In this document: piece by piece, positions 1 to 13,455 of the stretch
Layout of the letters: each line of letters starts with the position of its first letter
Position numbering within the stretch: the first letter of the stretch is position 1
Source: Lamellibrachia columna
Taxonomy: Eukaryota; Annelida; Polychaeta; Sabellida; Siboglinidae
Assembly: GCA_963662155.1 (NCBI GenBank)
Contig: OY759268.1
Location: forward strand, 5,161,701-5,225,700
DNA length: 64,000 nucleotides
Direction: 5' to 3'
The notes under the pieces: generated by a model
The model's database searches: none
What the model was told of the DNA's origin: nothing
The model's input: only the letters and a program-made list of their open reading frames with translations
Translations under genes and position numbers: made by a program

Positions 1-136
1 ATTTGTTATAACAAACTAATAATTTCATCCAAATTATGTGTAATATACACAATTAAGCTAATAACAACGACCAAAACATAAGCATATCAACATTTTATAA
101 CTGTGTTTGTGACCCCGACTTCCGTCTATTTAAATA

Positions 137-591
137 GGAGTAAGACCACAGTTGAAAATTGCATTGGTGGCCATGTTTACGTTTTGTTAGTTTATAAGAA
201 AACGTGACCACTAAAAATTCTGAAACTTTTTCACAGCAACTGCCATCATGTCTTTGACATGCTGACCAAGTTTTACCAAAATCACATACTTCCAGCTCTT
301 TTAAAAACGCCCCGACGTGCGATGCCCATCAATTTTGACAAAAATAGCCTTGTATTCATGTGCCCACGTGGCCCATAGCAGAAAAATTCCCATAAATCCC
401 TCCGCCTTTTAAACTCTAACAAAAATCCACCATTTCACAGCCAATAGCTTCTACAAACAAACCTGTCAATATGCCTGCTCAATTGTACTTATGTCACATC
501 ATATGAATTCTTTAAATTAACATATCGCAATTTAATACGCCCTACATTCGTGTGAAACAATAAACAGGAAGGTCAACTGTGGTCTTACCCC
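137..591. mobile_element. MITE-like element embedded in each satellite monomer (first copy)
   Basis: Terminal inverted repeats of 19 bp (GGAGTAAGACCACAGTTGA on the left; the right end reads GGGGTAAGACCACAGTTGA on the minus strand) bound 455 bp. Direct AAATA copies flank it at 132-136 and 592-596, as expected of a target-site duplication. No transposase is encoded, so this fits a non-autonomous DNA transposon that inserted before the monomer was amplified. Equivalent copies sit 136 bp into each monomer, for example 2,679-3,133 and 5,221-5,675. The superfamily is not assignable from the TIR alone. Confidence 0.75.
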
Positions 592-731
592 AAATAGGGA
601 ATTTTTTTGTTTCAGAAAGTGTCAAATTTTGTATCAAGTTGCAGCACAGTGTATATGTAGACACATTATGGAACACTCCTACTTGTCAAGTCATTATTAT
701 TTGTTTGACAGCCAAGTCTAAACAATGCTTT

Positions 732-1660
732 GTCCGTATTATTAGCTGAAAACCAGTCACATAATTTAATTATAGGTCGATTTTGACACTTGATAAATCA
801 TAGATCATGTACACTAGATTTACATAGCACTGCGAACCAATGAATCCTGCTTACTGTCCCTTTGAATATACTAATGAGTCTATTTTTAAATTAGTATTCA
901 AATAATTGCTTGATTTTCAGAACCAAACGTGGCATAACTTTGTAAGAAAATTTGACATTTTTGACATTTAACAGGATTTAGGGTAAATTCCAATGATTCA
1001 GGTTTGTCCAATTGTATTGTTTATGTGACTGCTTTCATACTTCTAGTTGATAAGATACAAGGTGAACGGCTTGATTTCGATACGCCACCATAAAAGGGTA
1101 TCACATGACCAGATGCCAGTCGCGGCCAGATTTGAAAATGCTGATCTACGCAGTGCTTCCAGTGGGTGTGACACAACCAAAATACAGCTATTCTGTCCAA
1201 ATTTGTCCGTATTATTAGCTGAAAACCAGTCACATAATTTAATTATAGGTCGATTTTGACACTTGATAAATCATAGATCATGTACACTAGATTTACATAG
1301 CACTGCGAACCAATGAAGCCTGCTTACTGTCCCTTTGAATATACTAATGAGTCTATTTTTAAATTAGTATTCAAATAATTGCTTGATTTTAAACCAAACG
1401 TGGCATAACTTTGTAAGAAAATTTAGGGTAAATTCCAATGATTCAGGTTTGTCCAATTGTATTGTTTATGTGACTGCTTTCATACTTCTAGTTGATAAGA
1501 TACAAGGCGAACGGCTTGATTTCGATACGCCACCATAAAAGGGTATCACATGACCAGATGCCAGTCGCGGCCAGATTTGAAAATGCTGATCTACGCAGTG
1601 CTTCCAGTGGGTGTGACACAACCAAAATACAGCTATTTTGTCCAAATTTGTTACACAATG
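732..1660 (+). repeat. Internal 474-bp direct duplication of long monomers
   Basis: The stretch beginning TCCGTATTATTAGCTG at 732 starts again at 1,206. The second copy lacks a short GACATTTTTGACATTTAACA-type segment, so the net gain is about 456 bp. The same arrangement occurs in monomers 2 (from 3,274) and 12 (from 24,645) and in no other. Confidence 0.85.
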
Positions 1661-1909
1661 TTGCTAACGCACTGGGCCACAAGACGAATATCACCAATGA
1701 TCGCTCTAGTCCAAAATGGTTACCTGTTCCGCAACATACTTATGTCATACCCCCCAATTTTCGCAAACTTTCCATTTTGGCATCCGATCTGTATCATGAT
1801 GTTCGTTATTGCTACTGCTGTCTGCCTTTTCCAAGCAAACTGTTCACTTTTCCTATCAACCTGTGCCTATGGGAATGAGTATGTCTTATGTTAACCACTT
1901 CAGAGTTAT

Positions 1910-1994
1910 GGTTAGCTAGGGATGGGGTTAGCTAGAGATGGGGTTAGCCAGGCATGTGGTTAGCTAAAGATGGGGTTAGCTACGGTTAGGGTTG
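1910..1994 (+). repeat. GGTTAG-rich degenerate tandem tract in each monomer
   Basis: Five or more imperfect units such as GGTTAGCTAGGGATGG and GGTTAGCTAAAGATGG end in GGTTAGGGTTGC. The period is about 17 bp. The phrase resembles telomeric TTAGGG by chance of composition, but the spacing is not telomeric. The tract recurs in all full monomers. Confidence 0.7.
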
Positions 1995-2542
1995 CAAAGT
2001 ACTGCACACAACATGAAATTGGTATTGATATGTGGTGAATAGACATTTTGGAAAGGCAACAGTTATTGTTGATATTAAAAATTGCTTATTGTACACTTTT
2101 AGCTTACCACAAGTTCTATAATGCTATTTTTAGCATATGAAAAATAAAAAAATTGTATTTATTAGCAATGAAATATCATATTGAACATCAACTTGCGCAA
2201 TATATCAGCTCGTGCACATCAAACGTTATAGTACAATACTAAAATGTACATTTATTTGACATGTTTTATATTTAGTAGATCGGTTATAAGACACCTCCTA
2301 AGGGAGACTGTTAATCAGTTTAAATAGTAGCGGCGTTTAACCAGTAATGATCTTGTTCACTAGATGGAATCTATAACATATATATAATAATATAATATTA
2401 TCCAGTCTGACACCGACAATTGTCTAAGTCAAACACACACAACATGGGACAGGTTAGCAACCGTTTTTATTTATTTATTTATTTTCCAAAATATGAGCCC
2501 TAATTACATTATCATAATTGCAAATTATAAAAATTATAAGAA

Positions 2543-5084
2543 ATTTGTTATAACAAACTAATAATTTCATCCAAATTATGTGTAATATACACAATTAAGC
2601 TAATAACAACGACCAAAACATAAGCATATCAACATTTTATAACCGTGTTTGTGACCCCGACTTCCGTCTATTTAAATAGGAGTAAGACCACAGTTGAAAA
2701 TTGCATTGGTGGCCATGTTTACGTTTTGTTAGTTTATAAGAAAACGTGACCACTAAAAATTCTGAAACTTTTTCACAGCAACTGCCATCATGTCTTTGAC
2801 ATGCTGACCAAGTTTTACCAAAATCACATACTTCCAGCTCTTTTAAAAACGCCCCGACGTGCGATGCCCATCAATTTTGACAAAAATAGCCTTGTATTCA
2901 TGTGCCCACGTGGCCCATAGCAGAAAAATTCCCATAAATCCCTCCGCCTTTTAAACTCTAACAAAAATCCACCATTTCACAGCCAATAGCTTCTACAAAC
3001 AAACCTGTCAATATGCCTGCTCAATTGCACTTATGTCACATCATATGAATTCTTTAAATTAACATATCGCAATTTAATACGCCCTACATTCGTGTGAAAC
3101 AATAAACAGGAAGGTCAACTGTGGTCTTACCCCAAATAGGGAATTTTTTTGTTTCAGAAAGTGTCAAATTTTGTATCAAGTTGCGGCACAGTGTATATGT
3201 AGACACATTATGGAACACTCCTACTTGTCAAGTCATTATTATTTGTTTGACAGCCAAGTCTAAACAATGCTTTGTCCGTATTATTAGCTGAAAACCAGTC
3301 ACATAATTTAATTATAGGTCGATTTTGACACTTGATAAATCATAGATCATGTACACCAGATTTACATAGCACTGCGAACCAATGAATCCTGCTTACTGTC
3401 CCTTTGAATATACTAATGAGTCTATTTTTAAATTAGTATTCAAATAATTGCTTGATTTTCAGAACCAAACGTGGCATAACTTTGTAAGAAAATTTGACAT
3501 TTTTGACATTTAACAGGATTTAGGGTAAATTCCAATGATTCAGGTTTGTCCAATTGTATTGTTTATGTGACTGCTTTCATACTTCTAGTTGATAAGATAC
3601 AAGGCGAACGGCTTGATTTCGATACGCCACCATAAAAGGGTATCACATGAACAGATGCCAGACGCGGCCAGATTTGAAAATGCTGATCTACGCAGTGCTT
3701 CCAGTGGGTGTGACACAACCAAAATACAGCTATTCTGTCCAAATTTGTCCGTTTTATTAGCTGAAAACCAGTCACATAATTTAATTATAGGTCGATTTTG
3801 ACACTTGATAAATCATAGATCATGTACACTAGATTTACATAGCACTGCGAACCAATGAAGCCTGCTTACTGTCCCTTTGAATATACTAATGAGTCTATTT
3901 TTAAATTAGTATTCAAATAATTGCTTGATTTTAAACCAAACGTGGCATAACTTTGTAAGAAAATTTAGGGTAAATTCCAATGATTCAGGTTTGTCCAATT
4001 GTATTGTTTATGTGACTGCTTTCATACTTCTAGTTGATAAGATACAAGGCGAACGGCTTGATTTCGATACGCCACCATAAAAGGGTATCACATGACCAGA
4101 TGCCAGTCGCGGCCAGATTTGAAAATGCTGATCTACGCAGTGCTTCCAGTGGGTGTGACACAACCAAAATACAGCTATTCTGTCCAAATTTGTTACACAA
4201 TGTTGCTAACGCACTGGGCCACAAGACGAATATCACCAATGATCGCTCTAGTCCAAAATGGTTACCTGTTCCGTCACATACTTATGTCATACCCCCCAAT
4301 TTTCGCAAACTTTCCATTTTGGCATCCGATCTGTATCATGATGTTCGTTATTGCTACTGCTGTCTGCCTTTTCCAAGCAAACTGTTCACTTTTCCTATCA
4401 ACCTGTGCCTATGGGAATGAGTATGTCTTATGTTAACCACTTCAAAGTTATGGTTAGCTAGGGATGGGGTTAGCTAGAGATGGGGTTAGCCAGGCATGTG
4501 GTTAGCTAAAGATGGGGTTAGCTACGGTTAGGGTTGCAAAGTACTGCACACAACATGAAATTGGTATTGATATGTGGTGAATAGACATTTTGGAAAGGCA
4601 ACAGTTATTGTTGATATTAAAAATTGCTTATTGTACACTTTTAGCTTACCACAAGTTCTATAATGCTATTTTTACCATATGAAAAATAAAAAAATTGTAT
4701 TTATTAGCAATGAAATATCATATTGAACATCAACTTGCGCAATATATCAGCTCGTGCACATCAAACGTTATAGTACAATACTAAAATGTACATTTATTTG
4801 ACATGTTTTATATTTAGTAGATCGGTTATAAGACACCTCCTAAGGGAGACTGTTAATCAGTTTAAATAGTAGCGGCGTTTAACCAGTAATGATCTTGTTC
4901 ACTAGATGGAATCTATAACATATATATAATAATATAATATTATCCAGTCTGACACCGACAATTGTCTAAGTCAAACACACACAACATGGGACAGGTTAGC
5001 AACCGTTTTTATTTATTTATTTATTTTCCAAAATATGAGCCCTAATTATATTATCATAATTGCAAATTATAAACATTATAAGAA
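2543..5084 (+). repeat. Satellite monomer 2 (long type)
   Basis: This 2,542-bp monomer carries the internal duplication. It shares the variant ACATGAACAGATGCCAG with monomer 12, some 21 kb away, which marks the two as one subtype. Confidence 0.9.
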
Positions 5085-7179
5085 ATTTGTTATAACAAAC
5101 TAATAATTTCATCCAAATTATGTGTAATATACACAATTAAGTTAATAACAACGACCAAAACATAAGCATATCAACATTTTATAACCGTGTTTGTGACCCC
5201 GACTTCCGTCTATTTAAATAGGAGTCAGACCACAGTTGAAAATTGCATTGGTGGCCATGTTAACGTTTTGTTAGTTTTTAAGAAAACGTGACCACTAAAA
5301 ATTCTGAAACTTTTTCACAGCAACTGCCATCATGTCTTTGACATGCTGACCAAGTTTTACCAAAATCACATACTTCCAGCTCTTTTAAAAACGCCCCGAC
5401 GTGCGGTGCCCATCAATTTTGACAAAAATAGCCTTGTATTCATGCGCCCACGTGGCCCATAGCAGAAAAATTCCCATAAATCCCTCCGCCTTTTAAACTC
5501 TAACAAAAATGCACCATTTCACAGCCAATAGCTTCTACAAACAAACCTGTGAATATGACTGCTCAATTGCACTTATGTCACATCATATGAATTCTTTAAA
5601 TTAACATATCGCAATTTAATACGCCCTACATTCGTGTGAAACAATAAACAGGAAGGTCAACTGTGGTCTAACCCCAAATAGGGAATTTTTTTGTTTCAGA
5701 AAGTGTCAAATTTTATATCAAGTTGCGGCACAGTGTATATGTAGACACATTATGGAACACTCCTACTTGTCAAGTCATTATTATTTGTTTGACAGCCAAG
5801 TCTAAACAATGCTTTGTCCGTATTATTAGCTGAAAACCAGTCACATAATTTAATTATAGGTCGATTTTGACACTTGATAAATCATAGATCATGTACACTA
5901 GATTTACATAGCACTGCGAACCAATGAAGCCTGCTTACTGTCCCTTTGAATATACTAATGAGACTATTTTTAAATTAGTATTCAAATAATTGCTTGATTT
6001 TAAACCAAACGTGGCATAACTTTGTAAGAAAATTTGACATTTTTGACATTTAACAGGATTTAGGGTAAATTCCAATGATTCAGGTTTGTCCAATTGTATT
6101 GTTTATGTGACTGCTTTCATACTTCTAGTTGATAAGATACAAGGCGAACGGCTTGATTTCGATACGCCACCATAAAAGGGTATCACATGACCAGATGCCA
6201 GTCGCGGCCAGATTTGAAAATGCTGATCTACGCAGTGCTTCCAGTGGATGTGACACAACCAAAATACAGCTATTCTGTCCAAATTTGTTACACAATGTTG
6301 CTAACGCACTGGGCCACAAGACGAATATCACCAATGATCGCTCTAGTCCAAAATGGTTACCTGTTCCGCAACATACTTATGTCATACCCCCCAATTTTCG
6401 CAAACTTTCCATTTTGGCATCCGATCTGTATCATGATGTTCGTTATTGATACTGCTGTCTGCCTTTTCCAAGCAAACTGTTCACTTTTCCTATCAACCTG
6501 TGCCTATGGGAATGAGTATGTCTTATGTTAACCACTTCAGATTTATGGTTAGCTAGGGATGGGGTTAGCTAGAGCTGGGGTTAGCCAGGCATGTGGTTAG
6601 CTAAAGATGGGGTTAGCTACGGTTAGGGTTGCAAAGTACTGCACACAACATGAAATTGGTATTGATATGTGGTGAATAGACATTTTGGAAAGGCAACAGT
6701 TATTGTTGATATTAAAAATTGCTTATTGTACACTTTTAGCTTACAACAAGTTCTATAATGCTATTTTTAGCATATGAAAAATAAAAAAATTGTATTTATT
6801 AGCAATGAAATATCATATTGAACATCAACTTGCGCAATATATCAGCTCGTGCACATCAAACGTTATAGTACAATACTAAAATGTACATTTATTTGACATG
6901 TTTTATATTTAGTAGATCGGTTATAAGACACCTCCTAAAGGAGACTGTTAATCAGTTTAAATAGTAGCGGCGTTTAACCAGTAATGATCTTGTTCACTAG
7001 ATGGAATCTATAACATATATATAATAATATAATATTATCCAGTCTGACACCGACAATTGTCTAAGTCAAACACACACAACATGGGACAGGTTAGCAACCG
7101 TTTTTATTTATTTATTTATTTTCCAAAATATGAGCCCTAATTATATTATCATAATTGCAAATTATAAAAATTATAAGAA
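5085..7179 (+). repeat. Satellite monomer 3 (short type, divergent)
   Basis: This 2,095-bp monomer has private changes, including altered bases in both MITE inverted repeats (GGAGTCAGACC on the left, GGTCTAACCCC on the right). It is one of the more divergent copies. The final partial monomer shares the left change. Confidence 0.9.
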
Positions 7180-9265
7180 ATTTGTTATAACAAACTAATA
7201 ATTTCATCCAAATTATGTGTAATATACACAATTAAGCTAATAACAATGACCAAAACATAAGCATATCAACATTTTATAACCGTGTTTGTGACCCCGACTT
7301 CCGTCTATTTAAATAGGAGTAAGACCACAGTTGAAAATTGCATTGGTGGCCATGTTTACGTTTTGTTAGTTTATAAGAAAACGTGACCACTAAAAATTCT
7401 GAAACTTTTTCACAGCAACTGCCATCATGTCTTTGACATGCTGACCAAGTTTTACCAAAATCACATACTTCCAGCTCTTTTAAAACGCCCCGACGTGCGA
7501 TGCCCATCAATTTTGACAAAAATAGCCTTGTATTCATGCGCCCACGTGGCCCATAGCAGAAAAATTCCCATAAATCCCTCCGCCTTTTAAACTCTAACAA
7601 AAATGCACCATTTCACAGCCAATAGCTTCTACAAACAAACCTGTCAATATGCCTGCTCAATTGCACTTATGTCACATCATATGAATTCTTTAAATTAACA
7701 TATCGCAATTTAATACGCCCTACATTCGTGTGAAACAATAAACAGGAAGGTCAACTGTGGTCTTACCCCAAATAGGGAATTTTTTTGTTTCAGAAAGTGT
7801 CAAATTTTATATCAAGTTGCGGCACAGTGTATACGTAGACACATTATGGAACACTCCTACTTGTCAAGTCATTATTATTTGTTTGACAGCCAAGTCTAAA
7901 CAATGCTTTGTCCGTATTATTAGCTGAAAACCAGTCACATAATTTAATTATAGGTCGATTTTGACACTTGATAAATCATAGATCATGTACACTAGATTTA
8001 CATAGCACTGCGAACCAATGAAGCCTGCTTACTGTCCCTTTGAATATACTAATGAGTTTATTTTTAAATTAGTATTCAAATAATTGCTTGATTTTCAGAA
8101 CCAAACGTGGCATAACTTTGTAAGAAAATTTGACATTTTTGACATTTAACAGGATTTAGGGTAAATTCCAATGATTCAGGTTTGTCCAATTGTATTGTTT
8201 ATGTGATTGCTTTCATACTTCTAGTTGATAAGATACAAGGCGAACGGCTTGATTTCGATACGCCACCATAAAAGGGTATCACATGACCAGATGCCAGATT
8301 TGAAAATGCTGATCTACGCAGTGCTTCCAGTGGGTGTGACACAACCAAAATACAGCTATTCTGTCCAAATTTGTTACACAATGTTGCTAACGCACTGGGC
8401 CACAAGACGAATATCACCAATGATCGCTCTAGTCCAAAATGGTTACCTGTTCCGTCACGTACTTATGTCATACCCCCCAATTTTCGCAAACTTTCCATTT
8501 TGGCATCCGATCTGTATCATGATGTTCGTTATTGCTACTGCTGTCTGCCTTTTCCAAGCAAACTGTTCACTTTTCCTATCAACCTGTGCCTATGGGAATG
8601 AGTATGTCTTATGTTAACCACTTCAGAGTTATGGTTAGCTAGGGATGGGGTTAGCTAGAGATGGGGTTAGCCAGGCATGTGGTTAGCTAAAGATGGGGTT
8701 AGCTACGGTTAGGGTTGCAAAGTACTGCACACAACATGAAATTGGTATTGATATGTGGTGAATAGACATTTTGGAAAGGCAACAGTTATTGTTGATATTA
8801 AAAATTGCTTATTGTACACCTTTAGCTTACCACAAGTTCTATAATGCTATTTTTAGCATATGAAAAATAAAAAAATTGTATTTATTAGCAATGAAATATC
8901 ATATTGAACATCAACTTGCGCAATATATCAGCTCGTGCACATCAAACGTTATAGTACAATACTAAAATGTACATTTATTTGACATGTTTTATATTTAGTA
9001 GATCGGTTATAAGACACCTCCTAAGGGAGACTGTTAATCAGTTTAAATAGTAGCGGCGTTTAACCAGTAATGATCTTGTTCACTAGATGGAATCTATAAC
9101 ATATATATAATAATATAATATTATCCAGTCTGACACCGACAATTGTCTAAGTCAAACACACACAACATGGGACAGGTTAGCAACCGTTTTTATTTATTTA
9201 TTTATTTTCCAAAATATGAGCCCTAATTACATTATAATAATTGCAAATTATAAAAATTATAAGAA
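7180..9265 (+). repeat. Satellite monomer 4 (2086-bp type)
   Basis: A 10-bp deletion leaves GATGCCAGATTTGAAAATG where other monomers read GATGCCAGTCGCGGCCAG. It is the first member of the 6,276-bp higher-order block. Confidence 0.9.
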
Positions 9266-11360
9266 ATTTGTTATAACAAACTAATAATTTCATCCAAATT
9301 ATGTGTAATATACACAATTAAGCTAATAACAATGACCAAAACATAAGCATATCAACATTTTATAACCATGTTTGTGACCCCGACTTCCGTCTATTTAAAT
9401 AGGAGTAAGACCACAGTTGAAAATTGCATTGGTGGCCATGTTTACGTTTTGTTAGTTTATAAGAAAACGTGACCACTAAAAATTCTGAAACTTTTTCACA
9501 GCAACTGCCATCATGTCTTTGACATGCTGACCAAGTTTTACCAAAATCACATACTTCCAGCTCTTTTAAAAACGCCCCGACGTGCGATGCCCATCAATTT
9601 TAACAAAAATAGCCTTGTATTCATGTGCCCACGTGGCCCATAGCAGAAAAATTCCCATAAATCCCTCCGCCTTTTAAACTCTAACAAAAATGCACCATTT
9701 CACAGCCAATAGCTTCTACAAACAAACCTGTCAATATGCCTGCTCAATTGCACTTATGTCACATCATATGAATTCTTTAAATTAACATATCGCAATTTAA
9801 TACGCCCTACATTCGTGTGAAACAATAAACAGGAAGGTCAACTGTGGTCTTACCCCAAATAGGGAATTTTTTTGTTTCAGAAAGTGTCAAATTTTATATC
9901 AAGTTGCGGCACAGTGTATATGTAGACACATTATGGAACACTCCTACTTGTCAAGTCATTATTATTTGTTTGACAGCCAAGTCTAAACAATGCTTTGTCC
10001 GTATTATTAGCTGAAAACCAGTCACATAATTTAATTATAGGTCGATTTTGACACTTGATAAATCATAGATCATGTACACTAGATTTACATAGCACTGCGA
10101 ACCAATGAAGCCTGCTTACTGTCCCTTTGAATATACTAATGAGTCTATTTTTAAATTAGTATTCAAATAATTGCTTGATTTTAAACCAAACGTGGCATAA
10201 CTTTGTAAGAAAATTTGACATTTTTGACATTTAACAGGATTTAGGGTAAATTCCAATGATTCAGGTTTGTCCAATTGTATTGTTTATGTGACTGCTTTCA
10301 TACTTCTAGTTGATAAGATACAAGGCGAACGGCTTGATTTCGATACGCCACCATAAAAGGGTATCACATGACCAGATGCCAGTCGCGGCCAGATTTCAAA
10401 ATGCTGATCTACGCAGTGCTTCCAGTGGATGTGACACAACCAAAATACAGCTATTCTGTCCAAATTTGTTACACAATGTTGCTAACGCACTGGGCCACAA
10501 GACGAATATCACCAATGATCGCTCTAGACCAAAATGGTTACCTGTTCCGCAACATACTTATGTCATACCCCCCAATTTTCGCAAACTTTCCATTTTGGCA
10601 TCCGATCTGTATCATGATGTTCGTTATTGCTACTGCTGTCTGCCTTTTCCAAGCAAACTGTTCACTTTTCCTATCAACCTGTGCCTATGGGAATGAGTAT
10701 GTCTTATGTTAACCACTTCAGAGTTATGGTTAGCTAGGGATGGGGTTAGCTAGAGATGGGGTTAGCCAGGCATGTGGTTAGCTAAAGATGGGGTTAGCTA
10801 CGGTTAGGGTTGCAAAGTACTGCACACAACATGAAATTGGTATTGATATGTGGTGAATAGACATTTTGGAAAGGCAACAGTTATTGTTGATATTAAAAAT
10901 TGCTTATTGTACACCTTTAGCTTACCACAAGTTCTATAATGCTATTTTTAGCATATGAAAAATAAAAAAATTGTATTTATTAGCAATGAAATATCATATT
11001 GAACATCAACTTGCGCAATATATCAGCTCGTGCACATCAAACGTTATAGTACAATACTAAAATGTACATTTATTTGACATGTTTTATATTTAGTAGATCG
11101 GTTATAAGACACCTCCTAAGGGAGACTGTTAATCAGTTTAAATAGTAGCGGCGTTTAACCAGTAATGATCTTGTTCACTAGATGGAATCTATAACATATA
11201 TATAATAATATAATATTATCCAGTCTGACACCGACAATTGTCTAAGTCAAACACACACAACATGGGACAGGTTAGCAACCGTTTTTATTTATTTATTTAT
11301 TTTCCAAAATATGAGCCCTAATTACATTATAATAATTGCAAATTATAAAAATTATAAGAA
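9266..11360 (+). repeat. Satellite monomer 5 (2095-bp type)
   Basis: Marked by AGATTTCAAAATGC and CTCTAGACCAAAATGG. Second member of the higher-order block. Confidence 0.9.
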
Positions 11361-13455
11361 ATTTGTTATAACAAACTAATAATTTCATCCAAATTATGTG
11401 TAATATACACAATTAAGCTAATAACAATGACCAAAACATAAGCATATCAACATTTTATAACCATGTTTGTGACCCCGACTTCCGTCTATTTAAATAGGAG
11501 TAAGACCACAGTTGAAAATTGCATTGGTGGCCATGTTTACGTTTTGTTAGTTTATAAGAAAACGTGACCACTAAAAATTCTGAAACTTTTTCACAGCAAC
11601 TGCCATCATGTCTTTGACATGCTGACCAAGTTTTACCAAAATCACATACTTCCAGCTCTTTTAAAAACGCCCCGACGTGCGATGCCCATCAATTTTAACA
11701 AAAATAGCCTTGTATTCATGTGCCCACGTGGCCCATAGCAGAAAAATTCCCATAAATCCCTCCGCCTTTTAAACTCTAACAAAAATGCACCATTTCACAG
11801 CCAATAGCTTCTACAAACAAACCTGTCAATATGCCTGCTCAATTGCACTTATGTCACATCATATGAATTCTTTAAATTAACATATCGCAATTTAATACGC
11901 CCTACATTCGTGTGAAACAATAAACAGGAAGGTCAACTGTGGTCTTACCCCAAATAGGGAATTTTTTTGTTTCAGAAAGTGTCAAATTTTATATCAAGTT
12001 GCGGCACAGTGTATATGTAGACACATTATGGAACACTCCTACTTGTCAAGTCATTATTATTTGTTTGACAGCCAAGTCTAAACAATGCTTTGTCCGTATT
12101 ATTAGCTGAAAACCAGTCACATAATTTAATTATAGGTCGATTTTGACACTTGATAAATCATAGATCATGTACACTAGATTTACATAGCACTGCGAACCAA
12201 TGAAGCCTGCTTACTGTCCCTTTGAATATACTAATGAGTCTATTTTTAAATTAGTATTCAAATAATTGCTTGATTTTAAACCAAACGTGGCATAACTTTG
12301 TAAGAAAATTTGACATTTTTGACATTTAACAGGATTTAGGGTAAATTCCAATGATTCAGGTTTGTCCAATTGTATTGTTTATGTGACTGCTTTCATACTT
12401 CTAGTTGATAAGATACAAGGCGAACGGCTTGATTTCGATACGCCACCATAAAAGGGTATCACATGACCAGATGCCAGTCGCGGCCAGATTTCAAAATGCT
12501 GATCTACGCAGTGCTTCCAGTGGATGTGACACAACCAAAATACAGCTATTCTGTCCAAATTTGTTACACAATGTTGCTAACGCACTGGGCCACAAGACGA
12601 ATATCACCAATGATCGCTCTAGACCAAAATGGTTACCTGTTCCGCAACATACTTATGTCATACCCCCCAATTTTCGCAAACTTTCCATTTTGGCATCCGA
12701 TCTGTATCATGATGTTCGTTATTGCTACTGCTGTCTGCCTTTTCCAAGCAAACTGTTCACTTTTCCTATCAACCTGTGCCTATGGGAATGAGTATGTCTT
12801 ATGTTAACCACTTCAGAGTTATGGTTAGCTAGGGATGGGGTTAGCTAGAGATGGGGTTAGCCAGGCATGTGGTTAGCTAAAGATGGGGTTAGCTACGGTT
12901 AGGGTTGCAAAGTACTGCACACAACATGAAATTGGTATTGATATGTGGTGAATAGACATTTTGGAAAGGCAACAGTTACTGTTGATATTAAAAATTGCTT
13001 ATTGTACACTTTTAGCTTACCACAAGTTCTATAATGCTATTTTTAGCATATGAAAAATAAAAAAATTGTATTTATTAGCAATGAAATATCATATTGAACA
13101 TCAACTTGCGCAATATATCAGCTCGTGCACATCAAACGTTATAGTACAATAATAAAATGTACATTTATTTGACATGTTTTATATTTAGTAGATCGGTTAT
13201 AAGACACCTCCTAAGGGAGACTGTTAATCAGTTTAAATAGTAGCGGCGTTTAAGCAGTAATGATCTTGTTCACTAGATGGAATCTATAACATATATATAA
13301 TAATATAATATTATCCAGTCTGACACCGACAATTGTCTAAGTCAAACACACACAACATGGGACAGGTTAGCAACCGTTTTTATTTATTTATTTATTTTCC
13401 AAAATATGAGCCCTAATTATATTATCATAATTGCAAATTATAAAAATTATAAGAA
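11361..13455 (+). repeat. Satellite monomer 6 (2095-bp type)
   Basis: Like monomer 5, but with ACAGTTACTG, CAATAATAAAATG and TTTAAGCAG variants near its end. Third member of the higher-order block. Confidence 0.9.

Larger units (their letters stand above)
1..2542 (+). repeat. Satellite monomer 1 (long type)
   Basis: This 2,542-bp monomer has the 474-bp internal duplication. The preceding monomer, if any, is outside the window. Confidence 0.9.

Noticed and set aside
1492..1878. Recurrent 128-codon and antisense 108-codon satellite frames
   Set aside because: Both need TTG starts, resemble no family, and are broken in some monomers.
1910..1994. Telomeric or G-quadruplex tract
   Set aside because: GGTTAG words are irregular, G-runs are unevenly and widely spaced, and the tract recurs mid-monomer.
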